From the NCBI RefSeq assembly GCF_001644645.1, contig NZ_CP011390.1, positions 1,178,001 to 1,242,000 on the forward strand: a stretch of DNA of 64,000 nt, written 5' to 3'. This document shows positions 26,596 through 35,752 of this stretch, one piece after another. The stretch comes from Flavisolibacter tropicus. GTDB lineage: Bacteria; Bacteroidota; Bacteroidia; Chitinophagales; Chitinophagaceae. The notes below the pieces were generated by a model that ran no database searches, was not told the DNA's origin, and saw only the letters and a list, made by a program, of their open reading frames with translations. A program made the translations under genes and the position numbers. Within the stretch, counting starts at the first letter, position 1. The number at the start of each line of letters is the position of its first letter.

Positions 26596-27159
26596 ATGCA
26601 TTTATACATTAAAAATATGGTTTGCGACCGCTGCATAATGGCAGTGCGGCAAGAATTAGATAAAACAGACATTGAATATAAGAATATTCAATTGGGCGAG
26701 GTGGAATTATCCAAACCACTGGAAGAAGATCAAAAGGAAAAATTGAGCGAAAGCTTGAACAGCTTAGGCTTTGAACTGTTAGATGATCGTAAGTCTGCAC
26801 TTATTGCTCAAATCAAGTCTACCATTATTAAAATGGTACATGCCAATGAATTGGTAGAGTCCAACAAAAAGCTTTCGGTTATCCTTTCTGAAAAGCTGGG
26901 AATGGATTATCATTATATCTCCTCCTTATTCTCCTCTATAGAAGGTGTTACTATTGAGAAATATGTAATTCTGCAACGTATCGAGCGGGCAAAAGAATTA
27001 TTGATCTATGACGAATTGAACCTAAATGAAATTGCAGATGCGCTGGGGTATAGCAGTGTGCAACACTTGTCACTGCAGTTCAAAAAAGTAACAGGATTAA
27101 CACCTACCTACTTTAAACAAATGAAGGAAAAAAACAGAAAGCCGCTGGATAAGATTTAA
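26596..27159 (+). CDS. AraC-family regulator with N-terminal HMA-like metal-binding domain
   Basis: A 187-residue fusion. Residues 1-65 look like a heavy-metal-associated fold: a CxxC motif (MVCDRC, Cys10 and Cys13) after the first strand and the beta-alpha-beta pattern ending LNSLGFELLDD. Residues about 85-185 are an AraC/XylS helix-turn-helix pair (LGMDYHYISSLFSS for the first, LNEIADALGYSSVQHLSLQF for the second). It could sense a thiophilic metal directly through the CxxC. No metal-transport gene is adjacent, so target and ligand are inference. Confidence 0.85.
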   Translation: MHLYIKNMVCDRCIMAVRQELDKTDIEYKNIQLGEVELSKPLEEDQKEKLSESLNSLGFELLDDRKSALIAQIKSTIIKMVHANELVESNKKLSVILSEKLGMDYHYISSLFSSIEGVTIEKYVILQRIERAKELLIYDELNLNEIADALGYSSVQHLSLQFKKVTGLTPTYFKQMKEKNRKPLDKI

Positions 27160-27274
27160 TAAATCCGAAAAGAAGCATTATCGAATCACGAGTTAATCTA
27201 ACTACCTCACATATCGCTTCTGTCATCTACCAACTATCAACTATTAACTTATTAACAATAAGCACCTTAAAAGA

Positions 27275-28273
27275 CTAATACCACGGAATCAACTTTTTCA
27301 TGGCGGTTTTATCAAATGCTTTATACAGCAACGTTAGTTCATAAGCATTGCGTACTTCAGCAGCTGTTTTTAAGGACGAAACGGTATGATCATAAGAAAG
27401 TCCTACTTGAAATCCACCCCAAAAATATCCAACATAAGGTATCACAGCATCTTTGTATCTATACCAGAGCCCAATATTGATTTCATTTTTTATTCCGTCT
27501 GTCAATTGCTGCCCGTAAGCGGCACCAACAGTTGTTTCTTTTGCCTCGCCCTGCTGCATATGTGTAATTGAAAAATAAGCTTTGCTATATTCCGCAATAA
27601 AAAACTGTGCGCCAGCTTGGGCTGTAATACGCAGCGGCATCCGAAATTCATCTTCAATAACATTTTCTGTATGACGCAGAATATTATAAACAGATACTCC
27701 TCCAAAAAAAGCCCGGTCTTCCAAAATAATATTATATACCATCCCGGCATTGACATCGAAATAACCAACACTCTTATTGTTTAGACCTTCTCCAATTGGC
27801 AATGAAGGATCATATCCAGCAGAGCCAAACTGGTTACCAAAAGATAGCTTGGAATAGTCAATTAACCGCTGGTGATATACACCCTGAAAACCAAGACCTA
27901 TACTATGATCGCCATGAATGTCTAATGGCACATGGTAAGCAGCACTAAAGCCAACAGCATTAGTTTTCAAAGCACCATTCAAGGATTGATCATTCATTAA
28001 ATAAATACCAGCCCCTGCCTTATGATACTCGCTTAAACGATCTTGAAATAAGTTAAAATCGGCAGACAAATAACCTGTGAAATAAGCGCCACCACCCATT
28101 TGGCCTTGTGTACGAAAATTAGAAGCTATCCGATATGGCCCTTCTAGGAAACCTGTATTTGCCGGGTTGGTTAAGAGTGGTGTTGAAAAGAATTGAGAAA
28201 AATGATAGGATTGTGCTTGCAACACCTTGCACATAAACATCAGTCCCAATACGGTGATCCATGCTTTTTTCAT
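27275..28273 (-). CDS. PorP/SprF-family type IX secretion outer-membrane protein
   Basis: A 332-residue outer-membrane protein of the PorP/SprF family, which works with the type IX secretion system and with partner adhesins. Signal peptide (MKKAWITVLGLMFMC, ending VLQAQ), then the family hallmark SQFFSTPLLTNPANTGF and beta-barrel strands. I chose ATG 28273; the open frame also allows a TTG at 28282, directly after the stop of the large adhesin. The gene is 9 bp behind that adhesin, the classic sprB-sprF arrangement, so SprF probably helps its export or surface anchoring. Confidence 0.9.
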   Translation of the reverse strand: MKKAWITVLGLMFMCKVLQAQSYHFSQFFSTPLLTNPANTGFLEGPYRIASNFRTQGQMGGGAYFTGYLSADFNLFQDRLSEYHKAGAGIYLMNDQSLNGALKTNAVGFSAAYHVPLDIHGDHSIGLGFQGVYHQRLIDYSKLSFGNQFGSAGYDPSLPIGEGLNNKSVGYFDVNAGMVYNIILEDRAFFGGVSVYNILRHTENVIEDEFRMPLRITAQAGAQFFIAEYSKAYFSITHMQQGEAKETTVGAAYGQQLTDGIKNEINIGLWYRYKDAVIPYVGYFWGGFQVGLSYDHTVSSLKTAAEVRNAYELTLLYKAFDKTAMKKLIPWY

Positions 28274-28282
28274 TGCAAACAA

Positions 28283-31200
28283 TTATCTGATTAATACACT
28301 TCTTCCGCTTTGCCGGATAACCTTACCATCATTGTCAATACATTCTAATATCCAGCTATACGTTTCACCAGGCTGCGGTGTTCCATTGATTGTACCATCC
28401 CACCCCTGCCCTATGATATTTGTTTGATAAACCTGTTGCCCCCAGCGGTTATACACTTTAAACAGCACCAATTGACGGATATTGATGAAGTAAGGCATCA
28501 GCACATCATTTTCACCATTTCGATCAGGCGTAAACGCCGTTGGTACAAATACCCTTGTTTCCCCTGTGGGTACACATACCTGATACTTTACAACTACTGT
28601 ATTTGATGCTAAGGCAGTACAAGTACCATTATTGATCATTACACTATAGCGACCTGCCTGTGTTACTTTATAAGTTGCAGCTATTGCTCCATTTATAGCT
28701 ACGCCGTCTTTAAACCACTGGTATGAAAGACCGCTGCTTGCAGTTAGTATTTTAGATTCTCCATTACATATTGTAGCGAGATCGGCGGGTGAAATAGTAC
28801 CGCTTGACGTATTATTAATGGTAATCTCCACAGGCTTGATCGTAAAGCAACCTGCCGCATTGGTGCCTTTTACAAAATATCTACCTGCATCAACAGCCTC
28901 TGGATTAGATAGTGCACTGGTAGCATCTCCATCCTTCCAGTAAGTGTAGACTAATCCGCTTTCTGACCCCGCTGTAATAGCAGCATCCTTTAGGTTTATA
29001 GTTGAGCCAGCACATATTGGAGCTGGATTGTTAACTACCAACGATGGTGTACCGGCGCCTTTTTTAACTTCGAGTGTCATTTCTAATATACATCCCACGT
29101 TATCTTTTACCCTTATGCTGTGTTTACCTATCACTACATTAGTAAAGGCTGAACTATTTTGGTATACTCCATTATCGAGACTAAATTGATAACCGGGTGT
29201 ACCACCAGTTGCCGCCACTTCCACCCTTCCTTTTGTTTCATTGCACTTAGGATCAATAACAGTAGCGGTAGCTGTTATGGTTGAATTTAGTTGCTTGATG
29301 GCAAACTTTGTCTCGGCAGTACATCCCATTGCATCTTTTACTCGTACAGCGTAATTACCTGATGCTAAATTGGTAAATACATTACCAGATTGATCTGTAC
29401 CGTCATTCAGTTTATACGTATACGGAGCTACACCACCTGCCGCGCTTATAGTTGCTTTTCCAAATTGCTGCCCACATACAATATCAATTGGAGCAGCAGA
29501 GACAGTTATTGTATTTTCAATTTGCTTTACTGAAACACTTACCGGTTCACTTTTACAACCGGTGCCGTCTTTTACAACTATTTGATATTGGCCAGGGGCA
29601 AGACCTCTGAATGCATTTTCGGTTTGATATGTTTGACCATTGTCTTTTGAATATTGATAACCTGCACCGCTTCCTCCCACAACAGAACCAACTTCAATGA
29701 TACCATTGGCTACGGTGCATCCAGCAAGTGTAGCTCCTGTTTTAAAAATGATTGGTTTGTTATAACTAACAGTAACCGTATTAGAGGATGGACCACTGCA
29801 TTGTCCATTATGTATAGTAACACTGTATTGCCCGGGCGTGCTTGCATTATAAGTAGCAGCAGTAGCTCCACTAATAATTTGGCCATCTTTTAGCCATTGG
29901 TACGTGGTACCGCCTTTTACTGTCAGGGTAACAGAGGCGCCCTCGCAGATACCTGCAACAGCAGGCGAAATGGAACCATCAGGCTTGTCACTAACAGTAA
30001 CCTTCACTTCATTTCCGGCTTTCCCTTTACAGTCATTTTTGATAATATCTGCCGTGTATAAACCAGCCTCGCTAATAGTGAGCGTACCTTGTGTAGCACC
30101 ATTTATGACAACTCCATTCCTATACCATTGATAGGATGTTCCCCCACTAACAGTAAGTGTACCCATACTACCATTACAGATAGTAAGCGTTCCGGGAGTA
30201 ATCTCCCCTTTGGGTTTTGGAGTTACAATTACATTGGCTTGATTAGTAGCAGGAGCCTTACAACTTCCTGATTGTATAACTACAGTATAGATACCACTCT
30301 CTTTTACATTCAAGGTCGCTGCAGATTCGCCGCTAACAGTAACTCCCTCATGGAACCATTGGTATGCATCACCTCCATTAGCCGTTAAGACTCCTGCACT
30401 CCCACTACATATGGTTAGTGTAGCTGGAGTAATAGTACCAACAGGCTTTGCTTGTTGACTTACAATACTTTCATTAGAGGATTTTGCTATACACCCATCC
30501 TCATTGAAGATACTGACGGTATAGGTTCCGGGTTGTAAAGCAGCATAAGAAGCTGTAGTAGCATTCTCTATCGCCATATCATTTCTATACCACTTATAAC
30601 GCACACCACCTACAGCTTTTAAGGTTACCGCATCTTTTCCACAAACAACAGCAGTGGTAGGCGAAATAGTTCCAACTGGCACAACACCAGCTTTAATGAT
30701 AGCACTATTTGATGACCGACCCTTACATTCACCTCTAAACAATTCAAAAGTATAAATACCCGGTTCTTTAACTACAAATGAATCAGTGGTTGCATTCGCG
30801 ATCAATACATTGTCCTTATACCATTTATAAGTGATACCACCCTCAGCCGAAAGGGTTATAGAATCACCCGGACACAAAATGGCTGATGCCGGATTTAATG
30901 GCCCATCCAATTCCTCCCGCAACTCTACATAGGCCACAGCAGCCTCGCGCCAGGTGCAATTGTTTTTGATTGCATCAATGGTATAGGTACCTGGCTCTGT
31001 AACCATATAAATGGATGATTGAGCCCCAGATATAGCACTTCCATTCAAATACCATTGATAAGAATCGCCGCCGGTTACAGTTAACAAACCAGAACCACCA
31101 TTACATATGGTCAGTCGGAAGGGAGATATTGTTACCTCTTCCTCAAATGCATCTGTAATAACACTCTCATTTGATGCTTTACCTACACAACCATCTTTGA

Positions 31201-31735
31201 TTATATCAGCAGTGTAGACTCCTCCTTCTGTTATTAATATGCTACGCGAAGTTTCTCCAGAAATCGCAACGCCGTCTTTATACCATTGGTAAGAATCGGC
31301 TGCTGTAGTAACTACTAACCCATACTGTTCTCCCTTACAAATGGTACCTGTTGCAGGGCTAATGTTCCCAGTTGGTCCTCCAACCAGGTTTACTACCACA
31401 GGCTTCACTGTATTACAACCACTTCCATTAGTTGCTTTTATATAGTAAGTGCCGCTTTGGGTAACGTAGCTTGGATTAGCCAGAGAAACTGTAGCACCTA
31501 CATCTATCCAATAGGTATAGGCTAACCCTGCATCGCTACCGGCTGTAATAGCAACTGCAGTTAAGTCCACTGGTTTGCACCCTGCTGGCGGATTATTAAT
31601 TTTTACAAAACAAGTTGGTGGCTGTGCCAGTAGGTCAGAATGAAAGGAAATAACAGCAAGCAAAAAAATGATCGCAAGTACTTTCCATTTCCACTCGAGA
31701 TCTTGAAGAGAAGCGACTTTTAATTTGTTTCCCAT
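28283..31735 (-). CDS. Giant modular surface protein with gliding-motility (T9SS type B) C-terminal domain
   Basis: An 1150-residue exported protein (signal peptide about 1-38, ending LLAQ). Order of modules: an Ig-like unit with AITAGSDAGLAYTYWIDVG, seven consecutive units of about 77 residues with the pattern ISPxxxTICxG...YQWYKDGxxIxGAT...GxYTxxI...C, three SprB-type repeats (for example FRGLAPGQYQIVVKDGTGC), a second copy of the first unit type, one more ISPAD unit, and the CHU_C-type C-terminal sorting domain (FVPTAFTPDRNGENDVL to the end). It should be secreted by T9SS and attached to the surface, an adhesin or gliding protein. It pairs with the SprF gene. Confidence 0.92.
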   Translation of the reverse strand: MGNKLKVASLQDLEWKWKVLAIIFLLAVISFHSDLLAQPPTCFVKINNPPAGCKPVDLTAVAITAGSDAGLAYTYWIDVGATVSLANPSYVTQSGTYYIKATNGSGCNTVKPVVVNLVGGPTGNISPATGTICKGEQYGLVVTTAADSYQWYKDGVAISGETSRSILITEGGVYTADIIKDGCVGKASNESVITDAFEEEVTISPFRLTICNGGSGLLTVTGGDSYQWYLNGSAISGAQSSIYMVTEPGTYTIDAIKNNCTWREAAVAYVELREELDGPLNPASAILCPGDSITLSAEGGITYKWYKDNVLIANATTDSFVVKEPGIYTFELFRGECKGRSSNSAIIKAGVVPVGTISPTTAVVCGKDAVTLKAVGGVRYKWYRNDMAIENATTASYAALQPGTYTVSIFNEDGCIAKSSNESIVSQQAKPVGTITPATLTICSGSAGVLTANGGDAYQWFHEGVTVSGESAATLNVKESGIYTVVIQSGSCKAPATNQANVIVTPKPKGEITPGTLTICNGSMGTLTVSGGTSYQWYRNGVVINGATQGTLTISEAGLYTADIIKNDCKGKAGNEVKVTVSDKPDGSISPAVAGICEGASVTLTVKGGTTYQWLKDGQIISGATAATYNASTPGQYSVTIHNGQCSGPSSNTVTVSYNKPIIFKTGATLAGCTVANGIIEVGSVVGGSGAGYQYSKDNGQTYQTENAFRGLAPGQYQIVVKDGTGCKSEPVSVSVKQIENTITVSAAPIDIVCGQQFGKATISAAGGVAPYTYKLNDGTDQSGNVFTNLASGNYAVRVKDAMGCTAETKFAIKQLNSTITATATVIDPKCNETKGRVEVAATGGTPGYQFSLDNGVYQNSSAFTNVVIGKHSIRVKDNVGCILEMTLEVKKGAGTPSLVVNNPAPICAGSTINLKDAAITAGSESGLVYTYWKDGDATSALSNPEAVDAGRYFVKGTNAAGCFTIKPVEITINNTSSGTISPADLATICNGESKILTASSGLSYQWFKDGVAINGAIAATYKVTQAGRYSVMINNGTCTALASNTVVVKYQVCVPTGETRVFVPTAFTPDRNGENDVLMPYFINIRQLVLFKVYNRWGQQVYQTNIIGQGWDGTINGTPQPGETYSWILECIDNDGKVIRQSGRSVLIR

Positions 31736-32185
31736 TTATAAACCTGCGTTCATAAATTTTTAAATAAGGTAGCATCAGTTTATAGAGTAGTGTAACTGCA
31801 ACAAAATAGAGGATTCATTTAATTACAGTTGCAAAGCGGATGGAAAGCCATTACACAAAAAGGCATAAAGGGTTAACAAATTCCCTTTGTGCAATGTTTG
31901 GTTCCCTAGATAAGATTGGATAATGAAGAATACAGCTCTTATAGAAGAGATAAGCTCCTATTAAGTTAATGCTTTAAAAACGAATATTCATCTGTTTAAG
32001 TCCTTTTTCTTTGCAACCCTTGATCAAATAAGAAAAAACCAGCTTCAGCTGTTAACGTATAAGTACAATAAGCTTAGCCAATTATTGCAGAGCTTAATGC
32101 AATACGAGAAACAACAATCCCTTTTTCAATTCTACTTCTGCGGAAATAGCAGGCAGTTATTGCTTTTTGAGATCTTCAACCTTTA
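31736..32185. other. 450-bp intergenic stretch, promoter region of the adhesin
   Basis: AT-rich, no gene and no repeat word found. It must hold the adhesin promoter on the minus strand, but I found no full TAnnTTTG box. The open frame over 32085-32423 is antisense to pcm and not a gene. Confidence 0.4.
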
Positions 32186-32845
32186 CTACTCTTGCTTTCC
32201 CTTCAACATGGGAACAAAGGAAAACTTATCAAAAGTTTCTTCAGTTATTGAATCATCGTGGTGTTTTGTAATACGCACCATGCGTTGCACAGGTGCCTCT
32301 CCCAAAGGCAATACCAACTTTCCGCCTCTTGCCAATTGGTGCACTAAGGGTTGTGGAACCTGGGGCGCCGCAGCTGTAATTAGAATGCGATCGAAGGGTG
32401 CATCAGCAGGCAACCCCTCATAACCATCACCATAATAGAAATGGATATTATTAAACCCTCGTAGATAATCAAAATTCCGATTCCTATCAAACAGCTTCTT
32501 TTGCCGTTCAATGGTATATAAATCAGCTCCCATAACGGCTAATACAGCGGCCTGGTAACCACTTCCAGTTCCGATCTCCAATACTTTCATACCTTTTTCC
32601 ACATCCAGCAACTGTGATTGATAGGCCACCGTATAAGGTTGTGATATCGTTTGTCCTTCCCCTATTGGAAAGGCTCGATCCACATAAGCTACAGACTCAT
32701 CCTGTGGCAACATAAAATATTGGCGGGGTATAGTAGCTATAGCATTCAACACACGTCGGTCCTCAATACCATGTTTAAAAAGATGATCAACCAGGTTCCT
32801 GCGAAGTTGATGATGTTCACCGGTATCCTCGTGAAGCCTTTTCAT
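32186..32845 (-). CDS. pcm: Protein-L-isoaspartate O-methyltransferase
   Basis: Repairs isoaspartyl damage in proteins by SAM-dependent methylation. The 219 residues show the family start GEGQTISQPYTVAYQSQLLD (about 67-86), the SAM-binding MKVLEIGTGSGYQAAVLA and PFDRILITAAAPQVPQPLVHQLA, and the closing RMVRITK. Full length for Pcm. It is a separate unit; an inverted repeat TGTGATC-TAGA-GATCACA lies about 90 bp upstream. Confidence 0.93.
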   Translation of the reverse strand: MKRLHEDTGEHHQLRRNLVDHLFKHGIEDRRVLNAIATIPRQYFMLPQDESVAYVDRAFPIGEGQTISQPYTVAYQSQLLDVEKGMKVLEIGTGSGYQAAVLAVMGADLYTIERQKKLFDRNRNFDYLRGFNNIHFYYGDGYEGLPADAPFDRILITAAAPQVPQPLVHQLARGGKLVLPLGEAPVQRMVRITKHHDDSITEETFDKFSFVPMLKGKQE

Positions 32846-32935
32846 ATAAAAGGGTCTACCAAAATCAGACCGTGCATAGAATGGATGGGAAAGGGATTAG
32901 CGGGATTGGGCAATTATACTCTATTAAGTTAATCG

Positions 32936-32953
32936 TGTGATCTAGAGATCACA
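32936..32953. promoter_or_regulatory. Inverted repeat, possible Crp-type operator upstream of pcm
   Basis: TGTGATCTAGAGATCACA has perfect 7-bp arms around TAGA. The outer TGTGA/TCACA halves look like a Crp site but are 8 rather than 6 bases apart. A regulator of this window with a Crp-type HTH sits at 41688-42749; a link is only conjecture. Confidence 0.35.
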
Positions 32954-32962
32954 TGTACAAAC

Positions 32963-32988
32963 AAAAAAAAGGAGCTTGTTAGCCCCTT
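32963..32988 (-). terminator. Terminator of the suf operon
   Basis: On the minus strand AAGGGGCT-AACA-AGCTCCTT (8 bp with one G-U) followed by TTTTTTTTG, 20 bp after the Rrf2 gene. Confidence 0.75.
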
Positions 32989-33009
32989 TAATACAATTGT
33001 AAATCTTTT

Positions 33010-33492
33010 TTATTCCTGACGTATTAGCGTGCGATTGAACTGTTCAACCATCTGCGCAAATATGCGGTTAGAATCTTTTTCTTTATTCACCAGGTCATGC
33101 AGGGTTACTTGGTCTAGAAACTGATCGATCATTAGTTGCACCATTTGCCATAGAGAGCGGGAAGAGCAGTCCACTGAATGCGTGCAGAGCTTTACCGTTC
33201 CGGCATGTGTACCACAAAATGAAGAGTCAAACAGAGCTCCACCTAGTGCCTTCAACACGTGATTGATAACAATCTCTTGTGCAGGCATAGCCAATACATA
33301 ACCGCCTTTGTAGCCTGGTGTGCTATTAATAAAACCAGCCATACGCAAACTGCGGGTCAACTTAGCTACGTAGTGAGGGCTAATTCCTTCTGCCTCACTT
33401 AGCTGAGGAATGCTCATGCCGTCCTGGTCTTTACAGGAGGCAATACGTATCATAATACGTAAGCCATATTCTTCCTGGGCGGTGATCTTCAT
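33010..33492 (-). CDS. Rrf2-family regulator (IscR/SufR-like)
   Basis: A 160-residue DNA-binding protein. The winged helix occupies 1-75 (MKITAQEEYGLRIM ... GGYVLA); Cys93, Cys103 and Cys109 in SSFCGTHAGTVKLCTHSVDC form a C-x9-C-x5-C set fit for an Fe-S cluster, as in IscR though with different spacing. It is the last gene in line with sufBCDSE, so it probably senses Fe-S status and controls that operon, perhaps at the palindrome 39429-39448 (inference). Confidence 0.88.
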   Translation of the reverse strand: MKITAQEEYGLRIMIRIASCKDQDGMSIPQLSEAEGISPHYVAKLTRSLRMAGFINSTPGYKGGYVLAMPAQEIVINHVLKALGGALFDSSFCGTHAGTVKLCTHSVDCSSRSLWQMVQLMIDQFLDQVTLHDLVNKEKDSNRIFAQMVEQFNRTLIRQE

Positions 33493-33540
33493 GCTATTTT
33501 AAAAAAAATGTGTTTTACTATTTTTTAGATTCATTAAATA

Positions 33541-33598
33541 CTACGTGAAACGTGAAATTTAAATACCTTTTCACTTTTGACATTTCACTTTTCACGTC
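33541..33598. repeat. Imperfect hairpin of ACGTGAAA words
   Basis: ACGTGAAA-CG-TGAAAT on the left and ATTTCA-CT-TTTCACGT on the right, the same word family as 25043-25091. It lies between the Rrf2 and DUF59 genes. Confidence 0.5.
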
Positions 33599-33599
33599 T

Positions 33600-33911
33600 T
33601 TACAGCCAACCTAATTCCAATTGCGCCGCCTCAGACATCATGCTCTTATCCCATGGTGGATCCCAGGTTACTACCACATGTACATCGTTGATCCCTTCTA
33701 TCTCACGCACTTTCTGATCTACTTCCACAGGTATGGTTTGTGCCGCCGGACAGCTAGGTGCAGTCAGCGTCATAGTGATCTGTACGTTATTTATAGGCAA
33801 TATGTCAATACGGTAGATAAGGCCTAACTCATAAATGCTCACAGGTATTTCCGGATCAAATATGGTTTGTAAGCATTCTACAACCTTATCCCGCAATGCT
33901 GCTGTATCCAT
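33600..33911 (-). CDS. MIP18/DUF59-family Fe-S assembly protein (SufT/PaaD-like)
   Basis: A 103-residue DUF59 protein. The family core is complete: CLQTIFDPEIPVSIYELGLI with the invariant DPE, and MTLTAPSCPAAQTIPVEVD with the conserved Cys. Members act late in Fe-S cluster maturation or transfer. Position after sufE in the suf gene line supports this. Confidence 0.88.
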   Translation of the reverse strand: MDTAALRDKVVECLQTIFDPEIPVSIYELGLIYRIDILPINNVQITMTLTAPSCPAAQTIPVEVDQKVREIEGINDVHVVVTWDPPWDKSMMSEAAQLELGWL

Positions 33912-34056
33912 TTGTATCTATAATAATTTAATTTCTAAAATTACTCCCTCAAGAATGTTTACCATTGACCACTCTCTTCTGTCAACTGTGTACTGTCCTC
34001 TGTAGCCCCCTTTCACGTCACACGTTTGACGTTTCACGATTTCTCACCATCCACCC

Positions 34057-34503
34057 TTAATTATTGAGAGAAGCATCTTTCACTTTATAGGCCAAAGCAT
34101 AATTCTTCATTTGTTTCACCATAGCCAACAAGCCATTAGAGCGTGTCTGCGCCAGGTGCCCCATCATACCTATTTCATTAATGAAATCCAGGCGCGTGTT
34201 TATAATGGCATCAGGCGTTTGGCCCGACAACACACGGATTAGCATACTGATCAAACCCTTTACAATTATAGCATCACTATCAGCCTTATACATTACTTTG
34301 CCTTCCTGGTAATCAGCTACTAACCAAACCGTAGATTGACAGCCCCTTACTTTATTCTCATCTTTCTTATGTACATCTTCCAATGGTGCTAACTTCTTTC
34401 CCAGGTCAATGATGTATTCATATTTATCATCCCAACTGTCAAAGAGAGAAAACTCTTCAACAATCTCCTGCTCAATAGCCTCTATGGATTGATTTTCCCT
34501 CAT
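34057..34503 (-). CDS. sufE: SufE sulfur acceptor
   Basis: Accepts the persulfide sulfur from SufS and passes it to SufB. The 148 residues carry the acceptor cysteine Cys55 in KVRGCQSTVWL, and the family ends LAQTRSNGLLAMVKQM. It lies 4 bp behind sufS, in one operon. Confidence 0.93.
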   Translation of the reverse strand: MRENQSIEAIEQEIVEEFSLFDSWDDKYEYIIDLGKKLAPLEDVHKKDENKVRGCQSTVWLVADYQEGKVMYKADSDAIIVKGLISMLIRVLSGQTPDAIINTRLDFINEIGMMGHLAQTRSNGLLAMVKQMKNYALAYKVKDASLNN

Positions 34504-34507
34504 GTTC

Positions 34508-35752
34508 TTATGCTAATAGTTTAATGGCCTTTTGTAAGCCAGCGATCAATACATCTACTTCTTCTTTTGTATTGTACATAGCAAAAGAAGCCCTTGTTGT
34601 ACCACGAATACACAAACGATCCATTAATGGCTGCGCACAGTGATTACCAGTTCTTACAGCAATACCTCTGTTATCTAATAAAATACCGATATCCTGTGGG
34701 TGAACATTATCGATAACAAAAGAGATCACACTGATCTTTTGCTTGGCCTGACCAATGATCCGCAAGCCCGGAATAGCCTCCAGCTGAGCTGTAGCGTAAG
34801 CCAACAACTCATTTTCATGCTGGCGAATATTTTCCTTGCCAATACCCTTTGTAAAATCTAAAGCAGATTTAAACGCTATAGCATCGGCAATATTAGGAGT
34901 ACCTGCTTCATACTTGTAAGGCAGGTCATTATAAATAATATTATCAAAATAAACTTCTTTGATCATCTCTCCGCCACCCTGGTAAACAGGCATTGCTTCC
35001 AGAATATCCTTTTTACCATATAAGGCCCCCATACCTGTGGGACCATATAGTTTGTGAGAAGAGAAAACAAAGAAATCACAACCCAATGCCTGTACATCAA
35101 TGTCCAAATGCACCGTAGACTGTGCACCATCTACCAAGGCCAGCGCACCAACCTGGTGAGCTTTTTCAATGATAGTTTTTACAGGATTGATAGTACCTAA
35201 TGCATTGGATACATGTACTACAGAAACCAGCTTGGTCTTTGGACTTAAAAGCTTTTCAAAAGCTTCCATATCCAATTCACCTTCATCGCTGATAGGAATA
35301 ACTTTCAGAACAGCCCCTTTCTCCTGGCATAAAATATACCATGGAACAATATTAGAGTGGTGCTCCATGTTAGAGATGATAATTTCATCTCCAGCCTGGA
35401 TATTCTGGCGGCCCCAGGTTTGTGCTACTAGGTTGATCCCTTCAGTTGTTCCTTTTGTAAAGATGATCTGCTCACGACTTTCAGCGTTCACAAACTCCTT
35501 TATCGCATCGCGGGTAGCTTCAAAAGCAGCAGTAGCTTCCTCAGCCAGCGTATGAATACCGCGGTGGATATTAGCATTATAGCCTGTATAATAATTGACC
35601 AGTGCATCAATCACCACTTGCGGTTTTTGGGTAGTAGCCGCATTATCAAAATACACCAATGGTTTCCCCTTTACCTCACGGTTCAATACAGGAAACTGCT
35701 GACGAATTGCATACACATCAAAACTGGTTTCTATTATGGCAGGTTCTATCAT
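34508..35752 (-). CDS. sufS: SufS cysteine desulfurase
   Basis: PLP enzyme that takes sulfur from L-cysteine for cluster building. In the 414 residues the Schiff-base lysine is in FVFSSHKLYGPTG (about 231), the sulfur-carrying cysteine in RTGNHCAQPLM (about 372), and substrate-site residues in EMEHHSN-like ISNMEHHSNIVPW. Group II desulfurase length. Its ATG overlaps the sufD stop as ATGA, so the two are translationally coupled. Confidence 0.95.
   Translation of the reverse strand: MIEPAIIETSFDVYAIRQQFPVLNREVKGKPLVYFDNAATTQKPQVVIDALVNYYTGYNANIHRGIHTLAEEATAAFEATRDAIKEFVNAESREQIIFTKGTTEGINLVAQTWGRQNIQAGDEIIISNMEHHSNIVPWYILCQEKGAVLKVIPISDEGELDMEAFEKLLSPKTKLVSVVHVSNALGTINPVKTIIEKAHQVGALALVDGAQSTVHLDIDVQALGCDFFVFSSHKLYGPTGMGALYGKKDILEAMPVYQGGGEMIKEVYFDNIIYNDLPYKYEAGTPNIADAIAFKSALDFTKGIGKENIRQHENELLAYATAQLEAIPGLRIIGQAKQKISVISFVIDNVHPQDIGILLDNRGIAVRTGNHCAQPLMDRLCIRGTTRASFAMYNTKEEVDVLIAGLQKAIKLLA

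Noticed and set aside
28274..28282. TTG start directly after the adhesin stop for SprF
   Set aside because: ATG 28273 gives a normal signal peptide and costs only three residues.
32085..32423. 112-codon frame on the plus strand
   Set aside because: It is antisense to pcm, whose product is unmistakable.
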